DNA of 64,000 nt. It comes from Dissulfurimicrobium hydrothermale (lineage in GTDB: Bacteria > Desulfobacterota > Dissulfuribacteria > Dissulfuribacterales > Sh68). The notes below the pieces were generated by a model. It made no database searches. It was not told the origin of the DNA and worked only from the letters and a program-made list of their open reading frames with translations. Both the position numbers and the translations under genes were made by a program. Of the stretch, positions 25,056-33,750 are shown piece by piece. Location: assembly GCF_022026155.1 (NCBI RefSeq), contig NZ_CP085041.1:1520306-1584305 (forward strand), read 5' to 3'. Position 1 is the stretch's first letter. The number at the start of each line of letters is the position of its first letter.

Positions 25056-25240
25056 TATTTATAAATAAACACACTCAACATCCCCTGTTAGTTACACAGG
25101 CAACAACCCTTATTTTATTTTTGAGGTTCTTAAAGAGTTCTTAAAAAGAAGAAGAGCAAAAGATATGCCAAAAAATGATTAAAAGAATAGCGCATTAAAT
25201 CAATAGGATAAAAAACTGAATTAAAGAAAAATTAATGTGG

Positions 25241-25305
25241 TGTGACATTTTAACCTCATGCCTTAAAAGAAAAAAGAGACTAAAATGTCACATTTGACAT
25301 GTCAA
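25241..25305. promoter_or_regulatory. Inverted repeat and palindrome between era and lpxC
   Basis: TGTGACATTTTA (25241-25252) and TAAAATGTCACA (25281-25292) are perfect 12-base inverted copies around a 28-base purine-rich spacer. Immediately beside them TTGACATGTCAA (25294-25305) is a perfect 12-base palindrome that runs over the era stop codon. The half-site TGTCA/TGACA thus occurs four times in 65 bases. It could be an operator for a dimeric regulator controlling lpxC, or an RNA stem at the end of era. The remaining ~185 bases up to lpxC show no gene. Confidence 0.5.
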
Positions 25306-26225
25306 TCGCCAAATCCGAAGCGTCTGAGATGCCTTTTATCTCTAGACCAATCTTTAAGCGTCTTGACCCATATATCCAAATAAACTTTACACCCCCATCT
25401 TTTTTCCATTTCGACCCTGGCAAGCGTACCGATTTTTTTCAGGCCGACCCCTTCCTTGCCGATTATGATCCCTTTTTGAGACTGCCTCTCTACATAAACT
25501 ACGACCTTTATCCTGATCAGGCCATCCCTCCCTTTATCGAACTTCTCAGCCTCGACCGCAACGGAATAGGGCACCTCCTCCCTCGTCGTCAAAAATATCT
25601 TTTCACGAACAAGTTCGGCAGCGAACTCATCCATACCCTGATCGACTATACAAGAGCCATCATAATAATACTGAGGACCGGCAGGAAGCGATCGCAGTAT
25701 CTCGCTGACAAGCCTGCCCATGCCGTTGTTGCATCTGGCCGAAACCGGGACTATGGCCCTGAATGGATATGCATCTTTGAAAAGATCTATTAATGGCAAT
25801 AGAGTCTCTCTTTTGACCATATCTATCTTGTTAAAAGCAAGAATTGTATCACATCGACTGTTTTCCCTGATGACATCTACGAGCGAGAGCGCAGCTTCCA
25901 CCCCTTTTTTACAGGATATATCGGCAAGCATGAGCAATAAATCCGCATCGCGCATGGCATCTATGGCCGACTTTACTATCAGTTTGTTTAAAGGCCTTTT
26001 AGGACGATGGATGCCTGGGGTGTCGATAAATATAATCTGATAATCTCGGCCGGTAAGAACCCCTTTGATATTGCGCCTGGTGGTCTGAGGCTTGGGCGTA
26101 ACTATGGCCACCTTCTCTCCGAGTAACTGGTTCAAAAGGGTCGATTTACCGGCATTCGGCGCACCAATTATTGCTACAAACCCCGATCTGAAAGGCCCTT
26201 TTTCATCCAATTCACTGCGCATCAC
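25302..26225 (-). CDS. era: GTPase Era
   Basis: Essential GTPase that binds 16S rRNA near its 3' end during 30S assembly. 307 residues; P-loop GAPNAGKST (residues 21-29), PKPQTTRRNIKGVLTG switch region, DTPGIHRP, NKID, and the C-terminal KH domain with KGIIIGKEGVGLKKIGTLARVEMEKRWGCKVYLDIWVK. Its ATG overlaps the rnc stop by 4 bases, the common rnc-era arrangement. Confidence 0.96.
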   Translation of the reverse strand: MMRSELDEKGPFRSGFVAIIGAPNAGKSTLLNQLLGEKVAIVTPKPQTTRRNIKGVLTGRDYQIIFIDTPGIHRPKRPLNKLIVKSAIDAMRDADLLLMLADISCKKGVEAALSLVDVIRENSRCDTILAFNKIDMVKRETLLPLIDLFKDAYPFRAIVPVSARCNNGMGRLVSEILRSLPAGPQYYYDGSCIVDQGMDEFAAELVREKIFLTTREEVPYSVAVEAEKFDKGRDGLIRIKVVVYVERQSQKGIIIGKEGVGLKKIGTLARVEMEKRWGCKVYLDIWVKTLKDWSRDKRHLRRFGFGD

Positions 26226-26980
26226 TTCAATTTTCCGATTGCGATCTCGGCCGCCCTCTGTTCGGCCTCTTTTTTGCTGGAACCAGTAGCCCTCGCAAGC
26301 ATATCGCCCCTGAGATACAGGGCTACTGTAAACAGCCGCTCGTGGTCAGGCCCAGAGACCTGCTCAACCTCATAAACCGGCGTCTCATGATAGAGCCGCT
26401 GTGTGATCTCCTGGAGATTTGTCTTATAGTCCTGTTCCAGGCCGAAATCTAATGCAATATCAAATAGATCATCAAACCACCTTTTAATAAAAAGGAACGC
26501 CGGCTCAATCCCGCCGTCGAGATATATAGCGCCCACCAAGGCCTCAAACGCATCAGCCAAGATAGAATCCTTGTTGCTGCCGTTGCATCTCGCCTCCCCC
26601 TTACCAAGCAGAATGCAGCTTGCAAGTCCTAGCTTTCTGGCCTGCCTGGCCAATTGAGACTCATTTACAAGAAATGCCCTTATCCTGCTGAGGTCGCCTT
26701 CTTTGTATCCGCTCCCATACCTGAAATAAAGCATGTGGCTGACCACAAGACCAAGGACTGCATCCCCAAGAAATTCAAGACGTTCATTGTCCAGCACCCT
26801 CGGTGTCTGCTCTACAGCATAGGAACGGTGCGTAATCGCCTGTTTTGGTAATGACTTATTGGAAAAACGATAGCCTATCTTTTGTTCAAGTTCTGAGATG
26901 TTGGATCTTTTTTGTATTTGTTTTTTTTGCATTCCATTTGGATAAAAACTAAGATTAAATTGCCGATTACACGATTTCAT
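26222..26980 (-). CDS. rnc: Ribonuclease III
   Basis: Double-strand-specific RNase that processes rRNA precursors and other duplex RNA. Catalytic signature NERLEFLGDAVLGLVVS, a second acidic segment (DSILADAFEALVGAIYLDGG) and a C-terminal double-stranded RNA-binding domain ending in SKKEAEQRAAEIAIGKL. Up to 252 residues from the ATG at 26980; the ATG at 26932 would give a more usual length, and neither has a good ribosome site. It is coupled to era. About 220-265 bases separate it from divergent ftsK; that gap is AT-rich, presumably holds promoters, and shows no convincing gene. Confidence 0.95.
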   Translation of the reverse strand: MKSCNRQFNLSFYPNGMQKKQIQKRSNISELEQKIGYRFSNKSLPKQAITHRSYAVEQTPRVLDNERLEFLGDAVLGLVVSHMLYFRYGSGYKEGDLSRIRAFLVNESQLARQARKLGLASCILLGKGEARCNGSNKDSILADAFEALVGAIYLDGGIEPAFLFIKRWFDDLFDIALDFGLEQDYKTNLQEITQRLYHETPVYEVEQVSGPDHERLFTVALYLRGDMLARATGSSKKEAEQRAAEIAIGKLK

Positions 26981-27197
26981 GAGGCTGCAAAGTAAGGCTG
27001 AATGACATAAAAATAATCATTTAGATAGGTATGATTATACATCATAAAATGATAAAATAATAAATCAAGCATGGAAAATGACAAAATTGGCCTGATCATC
27101 TCGGCGTTCCGCCTTGCCGCAAAAGGATAGGTCGCTCCGTAACTAACCATCAACTCGGAAAACAAGGTAAAACCTCAAGAAGACCGACAAAGGTAAG

Positions 27198-29354
27198 ATG
27201 GCAAACGAATCAAAAGATGATATGATCATAAACAATGAATCTCAAAGGCGCAGGGACTTCTTCAGGGAGGTTACAGGGCTTTTCCTGATTGCAACTGCTG
27301 TTTTCATCTTCGTTTCGATAATAAGTCATCTATACGGTAGCGATCTTAAAAATTGGATGGGTCCGGCTGGCACCATCATCGCCTCATTTCTTATCGATGT
27401 GTTCGGTTATACAGTATGGGTCGTTCCAGTGCCTCTGCTTTTCGCCGCCTTTTCTTTGTTCAGTGGGCCACAGACCGACAAGGCACAGCCGGCGTCATGG
27501 TTTCTACCAGGCTGGACGATAACCTTGATCTCTGCGAGCGCTATACTGCAGATGTTTCAATCTCATTCCGAAAATGGCGCTGGCGGGATATTGGGCGCCT
27601 ATGTCTTGCAGGAAACCAAAAAATTGCTCGGCACAGGCGGAGCGGCTATATTTTTATCCGCCTTTTTTATTGCCGGGCTCATGGCCGTAACGCCATTTTC
27701 GCTCAAAAAGGGGGTGAATCGCCTCCTGTTCGTATTTCGTTACGTGTTTCATGGCAGGCTTGATCTTAAGAAATCAAACGCTGGGTCGGTAAAAAACCTG
27801 GAATATCCAGAAACGCCCGGACGGACGACCGTAAAAGATGATGATGGATATCCGAGGATCGTCGAGCCTAAGACAGAACGAAGTGAAAAGAAACAACGCA
27901 GAGAGACCGCAGGGGCAGAAGACGCCTCTGTGTTTCAGGCCACTTCAATAAAGGGTGAATTCAGTCTGCCGCCCCTTTCCCTTCTTGATACACCGCCTTC
28001 AAAGACTAATGTAATAAACAAATCGGCCTGTCGTGAAAACGCCCGTGTGCTTGAACAAAAACTTCTGGATTTCGGCGTTGCAGGCAAGGTGGACGAGATA
28101 TGTCCAGGCCCGGTCGTCACTATGTATGAATACGTCCCTGCACCAGGCGTAAAGATAAACAAAGTAGCGTCCCTTGCCGACGATCTGGCACTGGCCTTAA
28201 AGACCCAGAGCGTTAGGATCGTGGCCCCGATACCAGGCAAGGCCGTAATCGGGATTGAACTTGCCAACCAGGAAAGGCAGACCGTATATCTAAAAGAAAT
28301 ACTTGAGAGTGGGACCTTCCAAGATAATAAGTATGCCCTGCCCCTGGCACTAGGAGAAGATATAATCGGCAAACCTGTAGTGACCGACCTCGCCAGGATG
28401 CCGCATCTTCTGATCGCCGGTGCAACCGGCACAGGTAAAAGCGTAGGCCTAAACGCTATGATATGTTCCATGCTCTATCGCCATCGCCCTGAGAAATTGC
28501 GGTTCTTGATGGTTGACCCAAAGAGGATAGAGCTCTCTCTCTATGACGGCATACCCCATCTACTCCATCCGGTAGTCAGTGAACCAAAAGATGCCACAAG
28601 GGCCCTCAGATGGGTCGTGATGGAGATGGAGCGCCGATACAAACTCCTTGAAGAGGCCCAGGCCAGAAATCTGGATAGCTACAATAAAATAGCCGATGAG
28701 TTGCTCCCATATCTAGTTGTAATCATTGATGAACTTGCAGATCTAATGATGGTCTCCTCTAAAGAAGTCGAATCGGCGATCGCCCGCCTTGCCCAGATGG
28801 CGAGGGCTGCTGGCATCCACCTCCTTATAGCGACACAGAGGCCGTCGGTTGATGTGCTAACTGGCCTCATAAAGGCCAACTTTCCTGCGCGCATATCCTT
28901 CAAGGTCTCATCAAAGGTTGACTCACGCACCATCCTTGATGTGATCGGGGCCGAAAGGCTCTTGGGCATGGGAGATATGTTGTTTCTTCCACCCGGCACG
29001 GCGACCCTTCAGCGTATACATGGGGCATATGTATCGGAAAATGAAATAATGAAGATAGTAGAACATCTGAAGGCCCAAGGCCAACCACAATATGACCTGT
29101 CCGTCGTGGACGCCATCCCAGGCGAAGATGATGAAGGCGATGGCGGGGGGTGCCGCCCTGACTGGCAAGATGAGCTCTATGAGGAGGCGGTCGAGATTGT
29201 AAGACAAAGCGGTCAGGCATCCATTTCCATGCTGCAAAGAAGGCTCAGGATAGGATACAACCGTTCCGCACGTATGATAGAACAGATGGAAAAAGACGGC
29301 ATAGTCGGACCTGCAGATCCAATGGGGCGGCGGCAAGTGCTTGCGCGCAATTAG
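27198..29354 (+). CDS. ftsK: DNA translocase FtsK/SpoIIIE
   Basis: Septum-anchored DNA pump that clears chromosome ends at division. 718 residues. Four hydrophobic segments occupy the first ~170 residues, a short linker follows, then the alpha/beta motor with Walker A GATGTGKSVG near residue 407 and Walker B LVVIIDELADLMM, and a C-terminal winged-helix gamma domain (QASISMLQRRLRIGYNRSARMIEQMEKDGIVGPADPMGRR) that reads KOPS-like sites. The linker is short, as in SpoIIIE-type proteins. The ribosome site AAAGGTAAG precedes the ATG. Confidence 0.96.
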   Translation: MANESKDDMIINNESQRRRDFFREVTGLFLIATAVFIFVSIISHLYGSDLKNWMGPAGTIIASFLIDVFGYTVWVVPVPLLFAAFSLFSGPQTDKAQPASWFLPGWTITLISASAILQMFQSHSENGAGGILGAYVLQETKKLLGTGGAAIFLSAFFIAGLMAVTPFSLKKGVNRLLFVFRYVFHGRLDLKKSNAGSVKNLEYPETPGRTTVKDDDGYPRIVEPKTERSEKKQRRETAGAEDASVFQATSIKGEFSLPPLSLLDTPPSKTNVINKSACRENARVLEQKLLDFGVAGKVDEICPGPVVTMYEYVPAPGVKINKVASLADDLALALKTQSVRIVAPIPGKAVIGIELANQERQTVYLKEILESGTFQDNKYALPLALGEDIIGKPVVTDLARMPHLLIAGATGTGKSVGLNAMICSMLYRHRPEKLRFLMVDPKRIELSLYDGIPHLLHPVVSEPKDATRALRWVVMEMERRYKLLEEAQARNLDSYNKIADELLPYLVVIIDELADLMMVSSKEVESAIARLAQMARAAGIHLLIATQRPSVDVLTGLIKANFPARISFKVSSKVDSRTILDVIGAERLLGMGDMLFLPPGTATLQRIHGAYVSENEIMKIVEHLKAQGQPQYDLSVVDAIPGEDDEGDGGGCRPDWQDELYEEAVEIVRQSGQASISMLQRRLRIGYNRSARMIEQMEKDGIVGPADPMGRRQVLARN

Positions 29355-29446
29355 ACTTATGGAAGATCGTCCCAGACCATCACCACCGAGCAAATCACCT
29401 TTTATAATTACTTGAATATTCATGAAGAGCGGCATATTTTAGATCT

Positions 29447-30976
29447 ATGACCTCCGAATTGATTATAAATACTACGCCCTGGGAGACCAGACTCGCCTTG
29501 CTTGAAAACAGCTCGGTAGCTGAGCTGCACATAGAAAGACAGGCTGAAAAGGGTTATGTTGGCAACATCTACAAAGGCCGTGTGGTGAGGGTACTGCCAG
29601 GGATGCAGGCGGCCTTTCTCGATATAGGACTCTGTCGCACCGCATTTATCTATGTAACGGATGTATATGACCATCTGTCTGAATTCGAGGCCATGCTAGG
29701 TCAGGCCGAATGCGCGGAAGATCCTAATGGGTGCAATTGCAATGAAGATGACCGGATCGATTATATCTCAACCCCTTTCCGCATCGAAGATCTCCTGCAT
29801 GAAGGGCAGGAGATATTGGTCCAGGTTATAAAGGAACCTATAGGGACAAAAGGCGCCAGAGTGACCTCGCACATTTCCATCCCAGGGCGGCACCTGGTGC
29901 TCATGCCCACCATTGATCAGGTTGGTATATCGCGCAAAATAGAAGATGAAAACGAACGGCAGCGTCTCAAAGAGACGATAGACTCCATGCGGCCGAAGGG
30001 CTATGGTTTTATTGCAAGAACAGCCTGCGAAGGTCTGGGCCCCAAAGATATACAGACCGAGATGGATTTTCTACTACATCTATGGGAAAATATTCAGAGG
30101 AAAAGTGCCGTCGCTCCCATACCAAGCCTTGTCTACGAAGACCTTGACATAACCCTTCGCGCCATCAGAGACCTCTTTACAGGCGATGTGGAGCGACTAG
30201 TTGTCGATTCAAATGAGGCGCATGGGCGCATATTGGCCTTTGTAGAGGCATTTGCCCCACATCTAAGGCCCAAAATCGAACTCTATACCCAAACATTGCC
30301 TATATTCGACGCATTCGGCATAGAGGTCGAGGTCTCCCGCGCCTTTGAAAAAAAGGTATGGCTCAAATCAGGCGGTTATATCGTAATCGAAAGCACTGAG
30401 GCCTTGACCGCAATAGATGTAAATACCGGTAAATTTGTAGGAAAACGTCACCTTGAAGACACCATACTCAAGATAAACCTTGAGGCCGCCAGGGAAATAG
30501 CTTATCAGCTTAGGCTTAGGAATATAGGCGGTCTCATCATCATTGATTTTATAGACATGGAGAACCCTGCAAGCAGGGAGGAGGTCTTTAAGACCCTTAA
30601 GGAGGCCCTTAAAAAAGACAAGAGCAAGGCCAATATATTGAGGATGTCCGAGCTAGGCCTCATCCAGATGACAAGAAAGAGAAACAGGGAAGACCTCAAT
30701 AGCATCTTATGCGAACCGTGTTTTTATTGCGAAGGCATGGGCTATCTTAAGGCCAAGAGAACCATCTGTTATGAGATATTCCGTTTAATCCAGCGAAAAT
30801 CAAGGCAATCCAAGTCAAACAAGATAGAAATAGCTGTGCATCCAGCTATCGCCGATATGCTCTTAAAAGAAGAGAGTCAACATGTTACAACACTTGAGAA
30901 ATATACTGGTCATGAGATAATCGTTGTCTCAAAATCTGCATTTCATCTTGAGCAATATGAAATAACATACTTATAA
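29447..30976 (+). CDS. rng: Ribonuclease G (RNase E/G family)
   Basis: Endoribonuclease for 16S 5'-end maturation and mRNA decay. 509 residues. N-terminal S1 domain (GYVGNIYKGRVVRVLPGMQAAFLDIGLCRTAFIYV) with an insert, the catalytic DNase I-like region with LTAIDVNTGKFVG and the magnesium site IIIDFIDM, and a zinc-link type CEPCFYCEGMGYL. It lacks the long scaffold tail of RNase E. Located 92 bases after ftsK and followed at 28 bases by the core-MetE gene. Confidence 0.94.
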   Translation: MTSELIINTTPWETRLALLENSSVAELHIERQAEKGYVGNIYKGRVVRVLPGMQAAFLDIGLCRTAFIYVTDVYDHLSEFEAMLGQAECAEDPNGCNCNEDDRIDYISTPFRIEDLLHEGQEILVQVIKEPIGTKGARVTSHISIPGRHLVLMPTIDQVGISRKIEDENERQRLKETIDSMRPKGYGFIARTACEGLGPKDIQTEMDFLLHLWENIQRKSAVAPIPSLVYEDLDITLRAIRDLFTGDVERLVVDSNEAHGRILAFVEAFAPHLRPKIELYTQTLPIFDAFGIEVEVSRAFEKKVWLKSGGYIVIESTEALTAIDVNTGKFVGKRHLEDTILKINLEAAREIAYQLRLRNIGGLIIIDFIDMENPASREEVFKTLKEALKKDKSKANILRMSELGLIQMTRKRNREDLNSILCEPCFYCEGMGYLKAKRTICYEIFRLIQRKSRQSKSNKIEIAVHPAIADMLLKEESQHVTTLEKYTGHEIIVVSKSAFHLEQYEITYL

Positions 30977-31004
30977 TCCGACCACTTTTTAAAGCGAGGT
31001 AACG

Positions 31005-32054
31005 ATGACATTTAAACCTGGTTCGCTCCCTCTCCTCATAGGAAGCCTGCCGCTTACAGATCACGCTGAGGCGACGGAGCTGATGATGAAATATACACCT
31101 GAAATCCCACTCTGGGTGCAGCTTCCGTGCCATCCCAACGAGAGGTTGCTGAGTCAATTCTCGGAAGGTCTTCCAGGTATAAGGGGCGAAGGAGATAATA
31201 TATATTTCGAAACGAGCGGACCCGACTTTGAAAAGGATCTCGTGACCTTTTATGAAAAATATCTGGCAGTTACAGAGGGCATTGCACCGCTTGAAGGGTC
31301 GATCTTTGCCTTTTCAGAGACGACCGGCAAGGGACTCAATGCCCTTCTTGCGGCACTTCGAAAGATCGAGACTAGACCTCTGGCCTTGAAGGGTCAGATC
31401 ACTGGGCCGTTCACTATGCTCATAGGGCTCAAAGACAGCTCGGGCCGTGCCGTCTATTTCAACCCAACCCTTAGGGAAGCAGTGGTAAAGGCCTTGGGCC
31501 TCAAGGCTGCTTATCAAGTCCATATACTAAAGACCGAGGTCGAGCGGGTGATCATCTTCCTTGACGAACCTGCACTGGCAGGCTTTGGTTCATCCGCCCT
31601 GATCGGTATACCAAGGGATGATGTGGCGTCGGACCTCAAAGAGGTGATCTCAGCGGTCCACCAGGCGGGCGGTCTGGCCGGAATTCATGTCTGCGCCAAT
31701 ACCGACTGGCCGCTGGTGCTCTCCTTGCCTATAGATATCTTGAGCTTCGATGCATTTGGTTATCTTGACCGCATCCTCCTGTTTAAAAACGAACTGATGA
31801 ATTTTCTCAAAAGGGGTGGGGTTATAGCTTGGGGTCTTGTGCCAACGCTAAATGAAGAAGATCTAAGGAATGCCGATACAGACGGATTACTTCTACGCTG
31901 GCAAGAATGCGTAGACGGACTCGGGGCCGACAGCTCATTGATCCTCTCACAAGGCCTCATCACACCAAGCTGCGGGACAGGGCTTCTGCCATTGGACCTG
32001 GCCGTTAAGGCAATGGCACTTACCCGTAATCTCTCCATGAACATAAGATGCTGA
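31005..32054 (+). CDS. Core-MetE / cobalamin-independent methionine synthase-like protein
   Basis: A 349-residue UROD/MetE-like barrel lacking the N-terminal half of MetE. The zinc-type ligands are visible as HVCANTDW near residue 226 and a late Cys in TPSCGTGLLP near residue 325; the position of the MetE glutamate appears as FDAFGY, with Asp. LKGQITGPFTMLIG is also family-like. Short core-MetE proteins in anaerobes are proposed to use a methyl-corrinoid protein instead of methyl-folate as donor for methionine synthesis. The ribosome site GCGAGGTAACG supports the ATG. It overlaps glk by 7 bases. The methyl donor here cannot be told from sequence. Confidence 0.75.
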   Translation: MTFKPGSLPLLIGSLPLTDHAEATELMMKYTPEIPLWVQLPCHPNERLLSQFSEGLPGIRGEGDNIYFETSGPDFEKDLVTFYEKYLAVTEGIAPLEGSIFAFSETTGKGLNALLAALRKIETRPLALKGQITGPFTMLIGLKDSSGRAVYFNPTLREAVVKALGLKAAYQVHILKTEVERVIIFLDEPALAGFGSSALIGIPRDDVASDLKEVISAVHQAGGLAGIHVCANTDWPLVLSLPIDILSFDAFGYLDRILLFKNELMNFLKRGGVIAWGLVPTLNEEDLRNADTDGLLLRWQECVDGLGADSSLILSQGLITPSCGTGLLPLDLAVKAMALTRNLSMNIRC

Positions 32055-33034
32055 TACTGGCGGGCGACATAGGTGGCACCAATGGTAGGCTTGCCATCTT
32101 CAGAGACGATATAATACTTTTTGAGCGCAGCTATCCATCTACTGCTGTCGATTCACTTGCCCAATGTCTGACCGCCTTTCTTCGAGACGCCGAGAGCATA
32201 CTCGGTCCGTTAAAGATCAAGATAAAAGGGGCATGTCTAGCTGTTGCAGGTGTTGTCGACAAGGAAAAAGGCGAGGCTTCCACCATTAATCTGCCGTGGA
32301 CTATAACCAGCCTGGAGATGTCTCACATACTAAACATCCCTAATCAGATGGTCATGCTTATAAACGACATCGAGGCCGCTGCCTTCGGGGTCATGTCGCT
32401 CGGCTCGCACCAGATGGTGAAGATCGGTGGTCTTGAGGCTACAGACCGTGGGCCCAAGGCGGTAATCGGTGCAGGGACAGGTCTTGGCGAGGCATTAATT
32501 GTCCCATTGGATGATATGAGGTTCAAGATACTGGCGACTGAGGGAGGGCATGTCGATTTTGCACCAAATAGCCCTATTGAGATTGAACTCTTAGAAAGTC
32601 TTGCTAAAAAATTCGGCCATGTAAGCGTCGAAAGGGTGCTCTCAGGACCCGGCCTTATGAATATCTACGGCTTTTTGGCAGACAAAAACGGCGTCAACCC
32701 ATCATATCACAACCCTGCCGAGATAACTGCATCCGCCATGGCAAACAAGGACGGACTCTGCACAAGGGCGCTTGAAATATTCTGTTCGATATACGGTGCA
32801 GAAGCAGGAAACTTGGCGTTAAAGTGCCTTGCTTCAGGCGGTGTATATATAACGGGCGGGATAGCACCTGCAATCCTCCCTTTTCTGATCAGATCCGACT
32901 TCAGAAAGACCTTTGAGACCAAAGGGCGTCTGACATGGCTGCTGCAAAAGATCCCTGTCTTCGTGGTCATGGAGCAAAAATTGGGGCTTATTGGGGCACA
33001 AAGGGCTATCCGAGAATATCCTTTGCCCATTTGA
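32048..33034 (+). CDS. glk: Glucokinase (Glk, ROK-distinct bacterial type)
   Basis: ATP-dependent glucokinase of 328 residues. The N-terminal phosphate motif is LILAGDIGGTNGRLAIF, and the substrate loop region LPWTITSLEMSHI and LINDIEAAAFGV match E. coli-type Glk. GAGTGLGEALIVP and EGGHVDFAPNSPIEIELLE are the adenosine and sugar-contact segments. The start overlaps the core-MetE stop by 7 bases. The 3' end overlaps the convergent Nudix gene by 29 bases. Confidence 0.93.
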   Translation: MLILAGDIGGTNGRLAIFRDDIILFERSYPSTAVDSLAQCLTAFLRDAESILGPLKIKIKGACLAVAGVVDKEKGEASTINLPWTITSLEMSHILNIPNQMVMLINDIEAAAFGVMSLGSHQMVKIGGLEATDRGPKAVIGAGTGLGEALIVPLDDMRFKILATEGGHVDFAPNSPIEIELLESLAKKFGHVSVERVLSGPGLMNIYGFLADKNGVNPSYHNPAEITASAMANKDGLCTRALEIFCSIYGAEAGNLALKCLASGGVYITGGIAPAILPFLIRSDFRKTFETKGRLTWLLQKIPVFVVMEQKLGLIGAQRAIREYPLPI

Positions 33035-33419
33035 GCACATGTGTCACCCTCTGAGCAGCCACATCCAAGGCCTCTTCATGGGTAAACCAACGGTATTCGT
33101 CGTGTTCAGGCCTTCCGATCATAGAGTTAAGCGGAAGGTCTACCGTAATACTCTTTGTCTCGGCAATGTAGTAACGAGCCACCTTGCCGTTATTATACGG
33201 CTCCGTCTCCCGATAGTCATAGCCCCAACGGAATTCCAGATCTTTTATGGTGGTTTCCTCCTCCACCTCACGTATCGCAGCTGCCACAGGCTCTTCCCCT
33301 GGCTCCACAATGCCCTTCGGGAAGTCCCAATACTTGTAAGCCCGAAGCATGAGATATTTCCAGATGCCTTCTTCCCTCCTTACCACCACAACGCCTGCCG
33401 AAAGGGTCTTTACCTGCAT
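33006..33419 (-). CDS. Nudix hydrolase (Ap4A hydrolase-like)
   Basis: A 137-residue Nudix protein. The box reads GIVEPGEEPVAAAIREVEEETTI, matching GX5EX7REUXEE with a Thr in place of the late Gly. The preceding KYWDFPKG is typical of bis(5'-nucleosyl)-tetraphosphatase-like members. The ATG at 33419 has GGAGGATGAT in front, an excellent ribosome site, and removes a poorly conserved upstream extension. Likely role: cleavage of dinucleoside polyphosphates or other nucleotide by-products. Confidence 0.9.
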   Translation of the reverse strand: MQVKTLSAGVVVVRREEGIWKYLMLRAYKYWDFPKGIVEPGEEPVAAAIREVEEETTIKDLEFRWGYDYRETEPYNNGKVARYYIAETKSITVDLPLNSMIGRPEHDEYRWFTHEEALDVAAQRVTHVLKWAKDILG

Positions 33420-33531
33420 ATCATCCTCCGTCAAATGATTTTTATAAAAGGCCCTATTGCCCCGAGATCCAGAAACTCCTGCATCATTTTGCAAGAATTA
33501 TATTATTATTATAAAATCAAATCGATAAGTC

Positions 33532-33750
33532 ATGACCAAAAAAAATAGCGATCCGCAAGGCGAACAAAAAATTGGTCACAAAAAGAAGAGGAAATTTAAA
33601 TGCCATGCCTGCGGCAGAGAACTACTATTTTGCTGGAACTGCCCTTGTGGCTTTGAGATCTGTAATGACTGTCTCAAAGAAAACATGTGGGGCATGAGCA
33701 ATGGTGTCACCTGGATCTGCCCCGACTGCGGCAGAATAAGGGGTTTTTAA
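33532..33750 (+). CDS. Small zinc-ribbon protein
   Basis: A 72-residue basic protein with four CxxC-type knuckles: CHACGR, CWNCPCG, CNDC and CPDCGR, enough for two treble-clef or rubredoxin-like zinc sites. The N-terminus is lysine-rich, which suggests nucleic acid binding. Its TAA directly abuts the TCA (stop, minus strand) of pepF with no base between. Family unknown to me; the cysteine pattern makes it a convincing gene despite its size. Confidence 0.75.
   Translation: MTKKNSDPQGEQKIGHKKKRKFKCHACGRELLFCWNCPCGFEICNDCLKENMWGMSNGVTWICPDCGRIRGF

Noticed and set aside
26977-27165. 62-codon minus-strand frame between rnc and ftsK
   Set aside because: No ribosome site and no recognisable family; part of the translation is AT-rich and the frame fills an expected promoter gap.
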